From Paragonimus westermani (taxonomy: Eukaryota > Platyhelminthes > Trematoda > Plagiorchiida > Troglotrematidae), in contig QNGE01003234.1 in assembly GCA_008508345.1 (NCBI GenBank), forward strand, positions 25,691-89,690: DNA of 64,000 bases, read 5' to 3'. Of this stretch, positions 1 to 11,542 are shown one piece after another (the stretch's first letter is position 1; each line of letters starts with the position of its first letter). Both the position numbers and the translations under genes were made by a program. The notes under the pieces were generated by a model. That model was not told the origin of the DNA. It saw only the letters and a program-made list of their open reading frames with translations, and made no database searches.

Positions 1-2984
1 TGTATAAAAAAATTAGACTGGTAGTTCGTGTGTGTTGTGGCTTACGATTGGTACATATCTTTGTCGTTATCGAGTAGTAGACTTCCGTAAAATTTACGGA
101 GGCATCTGCGCTGAATATATCTCGTTGATTTCAAGTTACACGGAACCAACTTATCATATCAGAATATTTAACCACGTACTTTCGTGAAAATTTTCAAAGT
201 AGCATGAGGTTTTTGAAAGGTGGAACAGATTTGGTAGTCCTCAATTAGCAAGTCTACGTTAAAGACCTCAACATAGTTGAAAGTGACAAACTTAATCAAG
301 CTTCAGGCATTCAAAGTTCTGTCGCAATAATGATACACACAGTTAATGAGTTTCAAAAATAGCCAACTCCTGTTCGGTCACTTTTTATTAAGGGGACCTC
401 CCTGGAGGGTCCATTTTAATTCAGAAGTGATTATCTATTTGGGATTATTTTTATTTATAATAATTAACTCATCTTTACCCACACGACTTAGAAAACACGT
501 GTGGCGAACTTCAGGTCACTGAGAATTTATCGGTGAAACAACGAAGTGAATATACCTGTCTCATTAGTTCGAACAAAAAACGATGGTGGTTCTAACTGTT
601 ATTTTGTCTGCACGTGGCAGTTAGTCTCGGTGGATTTTAGATACACAGCACAGCGTATACAGCAATATATTGTACGCGGCTCTATGCAACTACCCTACCT
701 GAAAATCCATACCTGTTCTTTAGCGGTGGTTTTTCTGAAAGTATTTCATAAACAACGCGTGTTCTGAAACACTGAGTCCATTTGGACCATTTGGCTATAT
801 ATTCACATTAGCACTCTCTCATGTGCCTCGGATTGTCAAGAATATCTGGAAATGCATGCTTTCCTCTGTTTTTGAAATTGTGTTGCTTAACGTGATTAAA
901 CAGTGAACAAAACAAACCAAACCATAGTTGTTTTTCCTGTCGCTGACTACCGTCGTCACTACGCTCCATTTTTAAGTAACTTTTGTTGTGTTCAGGTTCC
1001 CATCTGGGATAATTATGGGCTGGGCGATATAGCGTCACATTTCGTTGGATGCATGTGTTCACAAATGAGCTAGAACGATAAAGTTTTGTGTATATGTACA
1101 TTCATGGTACAAGCTCAGCGCATCTTATGTTAAACGCTTGCTCATTCCGTTCGCTGAAAATTGTTTCCGTGAGGGGACATTTTTAATTTACTAGAACAAG
1201 CAAACTCTCCATCCTGCGAAACAACTCTGGCGTTCGTGCAAGCGCAATAATTTTTTAGGTAATTTTTTCTGAAGTTTCTTTCTTCGTTTCTTTTTCGTGT
1301 ATACCGAATGTATTATGTTTGGGGATTTTATTATTACTGAAAGCTTTTCTCCACTCTGTATGGAAGATTTGCTCTCCACTCTTTTTTCATCCAGTTGGGT
1401 GTACTACTCTTAAATTTCATGATAGTTTCTGTCCAGATCTTAAAAACCAGCGGTATTGTGTTTTATTGGAGGAGTTTGATCTGGTTATTCTCGGATTTTC
1501 TTTTTTTGAACCTCACAGAGTTACTCAGCTTTAGAAATCGACCCAGTCACTTCGTATGACTGGGAATTTTAGTGGTGGGGGGTTATGGAATGACAGTTCG
1601 TAAGTGATATCCTGATGCGCACCATTTCCTGTAAGTTACCATTTTCTAAAACAAGCATTTTCCGACAACAGTCGCATCGTTCTCATGTGTTTCTATATGC
1701 AATTCCTGATAAGTATATTATACATCCTATGAGGGTGCTGAAACATATTTTCTAATGTAATGGTGCTTACCGTGCTATATCTACCAGTTTTACCGTCTTC
1801 ATTGACGACGACATTCGCAATGCATTTGTTGCCAAGCCCTTTCTGATTCTGATTATGTTCTGTTCTTCGGACCACTTTCTGCCCATTTTTACTTCTCCCG
1901 TAAGAGAGTAGCACATTGTTATTTCGCACCTACGGTTTTGCATGATCTTTGTACTTTCCTACGTTGCATGTTCGTTAGTTAACCATTATTTGTTTTTAGA
2001 GGAACTGTTTGTTAAGCCTCTACTCTAAACTAAAAAGTGATATTTGTGTACTTACCTCTAACAGTGCGGTCGTATATTTGTGCTGAATATATTCGTCCTT
2101 TGATTGCAGTGAACGTTTTATTCAGTTCGCACATCACACATGAGTTAAAAATGTACTTATTCCAGGCCTTCTTTTCCACCTGTCCACCCAGACAAGAAGC
2201 AGTAAACTTACGTTTTTTTCCTGATAGAGACCACCAATAGTAGACAAGCTTAGTGAAAACGGGATTTGAACTCCGGACCTGTTACTGGTAAATCGATGGA
2301 GACTGCGGATTTTTCCATCGACTGATTCGTCCCGTTATATCTACACAAAATTCCCCGGAATAGAACGAAACGTTCAAATGGTCTAACTGTCCAAACATCG
2401 ATATTTACTTCCCAGAAAATATGGTAGGATAATCATTGTGTTTTAGTGTAAACCCACAAAAAGCACAGATTTACTGCTTGGCTATCAAACAACAAGTAGG
2501 TTTACCCGGGTAACTTCGACTGCACACACTGTTATTTTAACAAAAGTAGAATATGGTAACTCACTGGTGAGTCATTATTTTATCTCACGAAAAACATACG
2601 TGGTAAAGGCAGATGAAAGAAGTGTGCAGAAACTCAGTCTGTCACATGAGGTTAGACGAATTTCATTTGCCCTTAATGTCTCTACAAACTGTCCGATAAC
2701 ATGCGGCAGCCTGAACCTCTGTGCCTTCCCTTTCTATGCTCTGCGCTATAGTCTGCGGGTTACATCTATCTGATCTTAATAGCAAACTAGTTCGAAAGTT
2801 ATGTGCTACGTTCTATCTTGAACAGTTAATGGATTCCAGTGCAGTTCCTCCCTCTTGTGCTTCTGTCAGTGAAATCTGAACGTTTCAAATGTGTTTCGCA
2901 ATTCGCTTCGATTTTTACCGGATTTGACCATCTGTCCGAAAATACTAACAATGACATCAAAATAAACTTTTTTGTAATATTCAG
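1..2984. other. Unassigned non-coding DNA
   Basis: AT-rich sequence without a recognisable gene. Open frames are short and unlike any family I know. Part of it is probably intron, because a plausible splice acceptor and coding exon follow at 2985. A GGAGTTCAAATCCCG-like box B is present on the minus strand near 2275, but no matching box A was seen, so no tRNA or SINE is called. Confidence 0.5.
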
Positions 2985-3249
2985 GTGCGTGGGACGCTAC
3001 CACTCAGCTGAACGTGTTTTTCAATGTTTTAACATTGAGGAATGTGATGGACAGGTTGTGCAATTAATGGAAACTTTCAAGTTCCACTCAAACCTCGAGA
3101 TCGCACAGATAATTCAAAAAAGAAACATATTCGAAGGATTGCCGGAAAACAAAAGAAGAATTCGAAAAATTGCATTCAAGGGTTTGGTCGACGAAAACAC
3201 CAATACGTACTGGAAGAAAACCCGAATAGTTGGAAACCATATCAATTGA
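2985..3249 (+). CDS. Possible 3'-terminal coding exon of an unidentified host gene
   Basis: A candidate acceptor (TTTTTTGTAATATTCAG, ending at 2984) is followed by an open frame to a TGA at 3247-3249. The exon begins with the last base of a split codon, so 87 complete codons are visible. The peptide is charged and contains CVGRYHSAERVFQCFNIEEC, IIQKRNIFEGLPENKRR and, at its end, YWKKTRIVGNHIN. The composition and dense K/E/R/N content look like real protein rather than chance translation, and the frame upstream of the acceptor reads like intron (hydrophobic, low complexity). No start codon is claimed, since the in-frame ATG at 2839 lies in the presumed intron. Upstream exons were not found and could lie outside the window. 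I do not recognise the family. The alternative is a chance ORF of 136 codons. Confidence 0.4.
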
Positions 3250-6200
3250 GAGAAATTTTCATATTACATAAGTTTGTCTTAACGTCTTCGCTGTTACATT
3301 GTTGTGATACTGAAAGTGGCCGCTGTAAAAAATCTACAAAGTACTTTTTATTTGCTTTCTAATAAGTATACTTGGTATCTTTTAAAGTAAATTTTGCTAT
3401 GCTTCTCAACAACACCGTCTACTGATAAGTGTCGAGTCAATGAACAGTGGGCTTAACAGCTGTGTTCTGTAATATCCTCAGAAGTATAATGGATACGTAT
3501 ATACGAAAAGGACAAGGGCCACCTGCTTTATTAGAGACTTCTTGACTATTGAGGTAGCATACTTCATCTGTAGCACTTCTGTCTCTATTGTTGCTTTTAT
3601 CTGGTCTTATCCCTTTTGACAGTTTTTTGTTCTTCTAAGATGTTCACAGTCACTGCTTAGGTGAGCGGTCTCTTGAGTCACGGTACCTTTTGGCCCGGCT
3701 CATAACCGTTGATGAGAAGGAAAGAAAAATACGAAAGGAAAATCAAAACTCAGCTCTGAGCAGTACCGAAAATGTGTGGCATACGAATAGGTGACATTCA
3801 AACAATCACAAAACCAAATTCACTCATGAACTTCGGCTGGCTCGTTGCCGCAACGATTCTCTTTCCAGTTTAAACGAATGAAGCTCGTCTACGACAACAC
3901 AATCACTGTCACTTCTACCAGAATTCAAGTTTGACCACATTTTTTGTCATTACGTAGTACATCGTCATTATACGCACCTGATCTGTATGTCTTCGGTGCA
4001 CGTAGTCATCAGTCAAAGTGGGTATTCAGCAAAGGCAAGCGCAACGGTTATTCACTGCTCTGAAACGTCAGGGTTTGGTACCGTGATAAAAAGCAACTTC
4101 GGCGGATTCCAGTTCAAGTATGTTGGTTCATGAAGTGCAGTGTTTGAACAGCTTTATTAGACTTCAACCGTTGACGTATGAGTTACTTTCCTACATCGCA
4201 TTAAAACCTATCAGCGCCTTTATCAAACCCAATGAAAGAGGTTAACGCTTGAACGTCCATAAAATGCAGCACACCCTCGTTTCCGTTATCATTTTTTACC
4301 GAGGATACTGTTAACTAGAACACTCGCCACGCACATCCCTACTGATGTCGACTCATGCTTTTGCATATTGGCACAATCTACCAGCATCCGAAGAGAGAAA
4401 AATTAACATAAACGTGAACATGAGGGCCACCATCCTAGCCGGGCGTGCAAGTTCGGTCTGAGAGCAGTGTGAACGAGTAGGCATATAAATGCGACAGTGC
4501 GCAGTACAAATGTTCGAACGGCTCACAGTTAGTTGCATGTTGATGTTACAATGTCAAAAGCTCGTGGAAATCCACAGCGATCCGTTCTGATTGACGAACA
4601 GATTGATGGAGTGTACAATTAGGTAGCTGAAGACCTAACAACGAATTTGGTATACGTGCGACCGTAAGTGAATGTGAACTTTGAAAAGGACTAACTTATG
4701 CTGTTCGTTGTTTTATCGGCTGATTGGAATGAATAAGAAGAACAGTGAGCCGACAGGACGATTGGTCCTTTAACTTTTAGGCTGCTTTTTTGCAAGAACG
4801 CGCGGTTTGCTAGATAGACAGTAATCCACTTCATCTTGTTCTTCACCTGCAGTCATACAATGTAGTGACCAATAATTGAGGTCAACCTGTTTATGTGCTT
4901 GGAGCTGCGGCCAAAGCTGTGTTCGTGCAGCATTAGCTCAAGCAATGGTCCGTAGCGTTCTTTGATTGAAGGACGATGCATGTTTTTGTTCCTGATTTGA
5001 CGATGGTGTTCATACTATGGTGCATTAAAGCATCTTAAGAGGCTGAAAATGAGGGTGGACGTCTGTCACGTCTTGCTCCCTATTCATCAATATCATCATT
5101 AAAACCAATAATAATACATTATTGGTTTGGGCTGATGCTTAGCTGCCACACTATCACATCAAAGGATCTAACCCATCTGAGAAACCACACTAACTCATGC
5201 CATGTTCCATCGAGGAAGTTCGCTGTATCACAGTGATCAGTGTGCAGTAATGTCTACAATGCAGCCATAAATTATGATAAACGGTGAACCAAGCGAAACG
5301 CCCTGTTAACAAGAATGCGAAGTAAACATGTTGAAAGACATGATAAAGGTTGGAAATTGCGGACTTCACTACTGCTCACCGTAGCCAGATTTACGCGCGT
5401 ACTTTTAGGTGTTGAAGGTGTGTAAACACGGGTTTTTCCATTATACAGATTACTAAAGACACAGCTGTCCTTAAGAGAAAAATCACAGCACTGAGTGGAC
5501 TGTTAGCATTGTTTGGCTTACAAATGAACCGCGGGACTCACAACTGTCCCATACTCAGTTCTTAACCTCTTCATCGCTGGCAGTCTTTGCGTTCCTCCAG
5601 TGAGCTGTTCGGGATGGACTAATTAAACGTAACGTTCTAGCAATATGGTGAGGTGATTTCCGGCAGTTTTGTCTCGTACACTGGGTGTAAACCAACACAA
5701 TCTGCTGCCCTCTAGCGTTCACTCAAAAGGAGACGGCTTTTGGCGATATTTCAGGCAGCATAGAAAGTGAAGAGTGCTACTTCACATACGGCGAAATAAC
5801 TAAAAATGTGCTATACAGTTTCAAACTACAAAATGAATTTATTTGCGAGAGGAGTGTGTTGGCGGTTCAAGTACGTCCGGCTCTATGAAACAGTCTTAAT
5901 CAAACACCGTTTGTGTGTAATAGGAGCAAAGCTGGAAAACTGAAAATATTGACCACCCATTTCGCTTTGCGGTGAACTGAGCGCTGTAAAGTGCTATCCA
6001 CACGTCTAGTCATGAGTACATCCAAAGAAGGTAAACTGTTGTTCGTTTTAAATTCGTGAGACAAAGATAGGTTGTGGTAAATATTATTGAGGAAGTTGAG
6101 AAAAAATCGAAACGAGCAGCACCAGTAAAAATGTCGTGTGTACAGTGACGATTCAGCTCTATATATATTCCGAGACTTGTCGCACGATCACTCCTGTGAA

Positions 6201-6286
6201 GCGGTCCTGTAAGACTGCAACAATTGCGTAGAATCAGCATTCAATTATGAATTTGCCTATCAAGTTGCCCCAGTGACAACAATGTT
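3250..6286. other. Unassigned non-coding DNA
   Basis: No convincing coding signal, RNA gene or known repeat was seen. The only structure noted is the hairpin at 5102-5128. Confidence 0.5.
5102..5128. repeat. Perfect 11-bp hairpin
   Basis: AAACCAATAAT is followed by the 5-nt loop AATAC and then its exact reverse complement ATTATTGGTTT. No U-run or coding end lies beside it, so it is recorded as a simple inverted repeat, not a terminator. Confidence 0.6.
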
Positions 6287-6880
6287 ATAGGCAATAAAAT
6301 AGAAGCTTGCATTTTCAAGATTAGGGCAACGCTTGCCGATCAAAGAAATCTCCGGTGTCAAGGAAACATTTGTCTAAAAGTTAAGGGTCGTGCACACGAG
6401 GCGACCGTGAGTGAAGTGCTATCTTACGGCTCAGAAAGTTGGTCGCTCAGGGCAGAAGACGTTAGCCGTTTTCAGGTAGTTGTACATCGATATCTGTGTC
6501 TGCTCGTTCACGTTGGGTGTCACCAACGAGTAAGCAACGAAGAGACCGGGAGTTGGGTATCTGATGGTGACTGCCAATCGAGTTCTTTTGTTTAATCCTT
6601 GCGTTCGCACGGACAGGTGTCTGGGCCAAGTGCTGCGGATGTCAGATAATCGTCTGGCACACTTTGCCGATGCAAGGGCCGACTGGCTTATGAGATGGAC
6701 GGATGTTGGCTTCATGTAGAGATATGAAGCCGTTAATCACTGAACACTGTAGGTCAGCTCCGTCTCCCGGGCTGATGCTTTCGCATAGTCGATGACCTTA
6801 GATCAGATGGCGGCTAATCGCGTACAATGGCATGGATGCTGCTGTTCCACTGAATTGTGTGTGAAGTAGGTGTGCTTAGT
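6287..6880 (+). pseudogene. LINE 3' fragment (RTE/CR1-type RT C-terminus), degenerate
   Basis: Translated across frameshifts, this stretch follows the C-terminal end of trematode RTE/CR1-type non-LTR polymerases in order. It has CLKVKGRAHEATVSEVL then SYGSESWSLRAEDVSRF (6330-6460), then QRVSNEE, then LGQVLRMSDNRLAHFADARA (about 6620-6685), then the LPG, DDLRSD and NRVQWHGW signatures (about 6755-6835) that normally precede the stop. In intact elements this region encodes the thumb and C-terminal part of the reverse transcriptase. The frame changes at least twice and no RT catalytic core lies upstream, so this is a dead 5'-truncated copy, the usual outcome of target-primed integration. The clade (RTE versus CR1) is uncertain. 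Confidence 0.75.
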
Positions 6881-8980
6881 AACACTGGGTAGCGAAAGCC
6901 TTAATGAAGCTGTCCTGCTGATGACGCCTCACTTTGGCTTATAGTTTGGTTCTGTTTCCAACGTGTGGGCAATCATACGTTGAACGTTCGAGTATAGGTA
7001 TAATGGTTTTTGGTAGTAAGGTTCCCTCCCATCTATTTTTATTCGTTGTTTTTCTGGGGATTGTTTCCCTTCATGGTCGTAAGACAGTTCAGCATCGACA
7101 GGAACGACTGATCTATTTGTCTTTGAGGATGACAATGATGACATGTTGAACGTACTGTGTGCAAAACGGCTGCAATTATAGACCTCAGTAGCTTGCCACA
7201 GGTTTTCAAGAGATACAGGTGGTACACAATTCACAACCGTTTTCGCCCCCACCTCGCTCTGGCCTAATCAACGAAATACTGAATTGAACACACTTGTTTA
7301 TATGAATATAATGCCTACGCCTTAATAGTTTGGAACGTCCAAAACAAGGAACAACCTTGGGTAGTCATCATTCGTGATCAGAGTAGTTTCACACTGCTCA
7401 TTGTTTCCATTAGGTTGAGCACCAACACCTGGACAGTTCTCGATAACTTCCTTAACTCAACTTCACTTGACCCATGTATCTTCTATACACTGTCTGATCA
7501 TGAAGAAGAAAATCACGAAGAATTCTGTCTCTAATAGTACCAATAACAAGTCAAGTAGGTAGTCGTAACTGATCGTTTCGACGAGAAATGTCATTCTCAG
7601 ATAGATTACACTGCTAATTGGATTAGGAAATTCCTTCTGTGAACAAATGAGCTGGGCTTCCACAGGTTGGACTGTGTGCGGCAGTAAGAAGATAGAGCGT
7701 AAAGTGGCAGCCGTTTTTATCCAGTTCATTTAAACTAGTCGGCTTATTTGCGATGGTAGCGCTCCTGATTTTTTGAACAAAGTTGTGCGCCAATCCCTTC
7801 GCGTGTGAACGTTGAGAAACCCTGAACAAATGGCGAGAACCGGTGTGCGTCGGTTGCGCATGTAATTCTTCGTCGACAGAATGTGTCTTGGTCAGAAATC
7901 GTAGCAAGCGATATACCCTGTCGGTTTATTGAGGTCTTCGATGCTCTACCCTAAATGCCACATCGGATGTTTTGTTAAGGAACGCCTCTTGGCATCGAGA
8001 ATGAGATAATGGTCGTCAGTACATGATACTGCTAGAAACGGTGCGCAATAATCAGCAGAAATTCTCCTAGGATTTACAGGATATCAACCAAGGATTTCAC
8101 TCTGACCGGTTGACCTATATCCAACTATATTCAACTATTTAAATATATTCAACCTATATTCTATTACAGCAACTTGTACAATCCTTTACATTATGGACAA
8201 CGTCAAAGTCCTTGTTCTGGCCAACAACAGGAAATCCAAGCCAGGAGTATCATTTACTTGACACTCCCATAGAGGAAATAGGAATCCCATAAAACCTGTC
8301 TTCCCAGTGTAACACGAATGGCAGTTATAACCTGGGTTCAAGAAACTGTTTAGGTGGTTACCGTTTTAAAAGAGCGATGACACAGATTAATAAGGCTCTA
8401 GTGTGATAAGTCAGTATCGATCGGTAAGTAGACATACGTTGAAAAAGCAAACTGATCAAGTCATACAACCCATGTTTAGAATGACGGGCTGATAAATCTA
8501 CATCTGGAATCCAGTTAGAGTTTAGACAACGTTTGAAATCATCAGATTGGCCCGATTTCCACGTCATTTGCGCTTTTGAATGACACATAAGTGGGACCGG
8601 ATTAGGTGTTCCAACCTTGTCAGTGAGCAAGTTACTGTTAACGTTCAGCACTCAAATAGTCAACGTTAAGCACAGCAGGACTGGCTTGAAATCTCACAAA
8701 CTGGCAACAGCTTGAGGATTCTGTCTAACCGGAGAGGCGAACAAGGTTGCTTGAATGGATGATTGATGAGTGATCCGTAACTTCTGCAACAGGCACACGT
8801 TTAGGTTTACAGTCTTGTTGCAAAAATACTAGTTCAAGACAGAATGATAAGACATTTAGCACCAAGTTGTCAGTATCGACAATCAACTGATGTAAGTCTA
8901 CCACACAAAAACACTGACCATAGGTGGTCAGAAGTGGAAGGACCGTGGGTGATTGGAGCTAAAATGTAGCTGACTGTGTA
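6881..8980. other. Unassigned non-coding DNA
   Basis: No recognisable gene. Minus-strand open frames at 6929-7252, 7623-7907 and 8358-8651 are about 90-107 codons long but match nothing I know. A short cluster of CTATATTCAAC-like units lies around 8110-8165. Confidence 0.5.
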
Positions 8981-9536
8981 TGTTACAACAGTGCGAAAAG
9001 GCTAACCGTTCAAAACATGAGTGAGCTGTGTGGTGTTCAGCAACAAATAGGCGTTCGGTATGTTCACAGTTTAACGTTTTAGCATTTGTCAGTCACCGAA
9101 AACTAAGCAATCAGCTAGCTGGCCCATTCATTCCATGAATGTACGGTATTGATACAGTGAAGGCTGTCTATACCCAGCTGAGTACGACTCGTTTTTGAAT
9201 GGGCCCCTTACACCGCTCGTAGACGCTATTGGAGACACCAGTTTGTAAGTCCTGTTGGTTCGTATTCTGTAAGAGTGATGCTCATAGTGAGGTGCCATAA
9301 ATGGAATGATGATCCTATTGTTAGCCTTTAATGGACTCAGCACAGTTTCATTCAGCACTGAATGAATTCCAATAAATGCGTTCAAAGACAAATTAAGTTA
9401 TATGGAATACAGTAATGAGATATTTCGGTCGCTACAAGGATGTCACGTTAATAATAATAATATGATAATAATAATATGATGACCGTGGGCAACAGCACCA
9501 TACACTAGTTTCCACTAAATGGCACTGTTATGTGAA
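8981..9536 (-). mobile_element. MITE-like element, copy 1 (tandem pair)
   Basis: A 556-bp unit starting TGTTACAACAGTGC and ending GCACTGTTATGTGAA. The reverse complement of the right end (TTCACATAACAGTGC) matches the left end with one or two mismatches and a one-base shift, giving imperfect terminal inverted repeats of about 14 bp. It contains an AT-rich (TAA)n/ATG stretch near 9450-9480. An 87-codon frame inside it (9391 to 9128, minus) occurs in every copy, but this follows from sequence identity and matches no transposase. With no transposase visible, it is best called a non-autonomous DNA element. Strand is set by the internal frame and is arbitrary. Confidence 0.65.
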
Positions 9537-9539
9537 ATA

Positions 9540-10095
9540 TGTTACAACAGTGCGAAAAGGCTAACCGTTCAAAACATGAGTGAGCTGTGTGGTGTTCAGC
9601 AACAAATAGGCGTTCGGTATGTTCACAGTTTAACGTTTTAGCATTTGTCAGTCACCGAAAACTAAGCAATCAGCTAGCTGGCCCATTCATTCCATGAATG
9701 TACGGTATTGATACAGTGAAGGCTGTCTATACCCAGCTGAGTACGACTCGTTTTTGAATGGGCCCCTTACACCGCTCGTAGACGCTATTGGAGACACCAG
9801 TTTGTAAGTCCTGTTGGTTCGTATTCTGTAAGAGTGATGCTCATAGTGAGGTGCCATAAATGGAATGATGATCCTATTGTTAGCCTTTAATGGACTCAGC
9901 ACAGTTTCATTCAGCACTGAATGAATTCCAATAAATGCGTTCAAAGACAAATTAAGTTATATGGAATACAGTAATGAGATATTTCGGTCGCTACAAGGAT
10001 GTCACGTTAATAATAATAATATGATAATAATAATATGATGACCGTGGGCAACAGCACCATACACTAGTTTCCACTAAATGGCACTGTTATGTGAA
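9540..10095 (-). mobile_element. MITE-like element, copy 2 (tandem pair)
   Basis: Second copy in the same orientation, offset exactly 559 bp from copy 1 and separated from it by 3 bp (ATA, 9537-9539). By eye it is identical to copy 1 over its whole length. Direct adjacency of two identical copies is better explained by a recent tandem duplication, or by an assembly duplication, than by two independent insertions. Confidence 0.65.
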
Positions 10096-10769
10096 GTGAC
10101 CCATAGGGGAATAGTGCAACAAAACCAAACTCAAGCCCTCAGGGGAAGTGTGGCTGCAATTACTTCAATCGCAAAGTGCGCACGAACATAGATTGTAACA
10201 AGCAGTGTGAATGTTTGTGGAAAGTTCAAACATTGTAGTTCATCACAATGAAATCAACTGGGAAACATGTCCCGGCTTCAGTTTTGTGTGCTATTCATGG
10301 CTGTATGGTTTTCCACTCATACTAATGTTAGAGTAATCTGAGTAACTAGAATCGGCATATTTGTGCGCTACTGTTCATCAAAGATAGTCCCGGAAGTGTG
10401 TGTGTGCATAGTCTAGAATACAATGTAAATAAACATTATTGCGTCTATAAGATCGACTTCAACGTATCAGCCAATCGAGTTTTCCCCTTCAGTGTGAGTT
10501 CCAACTTAAGCTCAAGGCAGTCGTCAACATGGAGCATAGAAACAATTCATCCCCATCTCTTTTGTGCGTCGTACACTTTTTCTTGTCGGGTACTGGAACA
10601 ACAGTAGTGGTCTGTGCGAACTGAATGCAAGCATACCACTGTCACAACCGTATTGTCAACGGTAGAAAAGACTGGTTTTGCAAGATGACAGCATCTCTTC
10701 GTAAGTTCCCGTTAGTTGCTGCAAGTAACATCGTTGAAAATCAAGGACAGTTAAACGTATGTAACCCAT
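10096..10769. other. Unassigned spacer
   Basis: Nothing recognisable lies between the MITE pair and the foldback repeat. Confidence 0.5.
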
Positions 10770-11542
10770 AAATCAAGTCCACCCATACGCTAGTCTGTTA
10801 CTAATCAAAACCAGGAGAGAGAGATTCAAGGTCAACAATTTTTGCGCGCAGAGTATTAGCTTGTTGTGAATGGCAAGCAGTGCCTTGCGTAACTTAAGGA
10901 TGACGGGCATGCGATGACGCATCAACACACGAAAAGCGTCTATCAGACCGGTCTCAAGTAGGTGTACGGTAATCGAGGAACCCGTCGTGCGCTGTTTGGT
11001 GAGGTCGCGTCGGGTGACGACACAGTATGTCCTCGATACATTTGGGGACGTGTTTCTCCAACCTAAGGCACAAAGATGGATCAGTTCTGCCAACATCAAT
11101 TTCACCACAGCTGCTAGTCAACTTAGAAATACGGTGAGAAAATGGTATCTACTTATTGTATGGAAGTGTGACGTGATGCGGTTGCGTAAGAGCAGTGCAG
11201 CTGCACTGTCCGCTGGATGACATGAGTAAGTTACCACTTTAAAAACAACATTTTTGTACCACTTGTATGGTGCTTTCAAATATATAGCTTTCTTCAAGAC
11301 AGATGCTGCTTGCGGGCGAGCTACTTTTGGTGTGGCGTGAAAGTCAAGGCATCGTGAACAGACCTCAATTCCATATCAAGAATGTTTATGCGTCATCCCA
11401 TACCCGTCATCCTTAAGTCACGCAAGGCACTGCTTGTCGTTCACAACTAGCCAGTCGTCTGCGTGCAAAAGTTGTTGACCTTGAATCTCTCTCTTTCCTG
11501 GTTTTGATTAGTACCAGACTAGTGCATGGGTGGACTTGATTT
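10770..11542. repeat. Foldback repeat with about 155-bp arms
   Basis: The left arm (about 10770-10926) and right arm (about 11385-11542) are reverse complements with scattered mismatches and small indels. Shared blocks include GTTGACCTTGAATCTCTCTC and CCTGGTTTTGATTAGTA. About 460 bp lies between the arms. The level of divergence indicates an old inversion-duplication or two opposed copies of the same repeat. Open frames in this interval run through the arms and match no known protein. Confidence 0.75.

Noticed and set aside
2270..2300. tRNA gene on the minus strand (box B-like sequence)
   Set aside because: No box A at the right distance and no cloverleaf could be drawn.
6431..6715. 94-codon minus-strand frame
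   Set aside because: Antisense to the LINE RT remnant, which explains this stretch better.
9128..9391. 87-codon open frame repeated in all three MITE copies as a possible small gene family
   Set aside because: The copies are identical at DNA level, so conservation of the frame carries no information, and the peptide matches no known protein.
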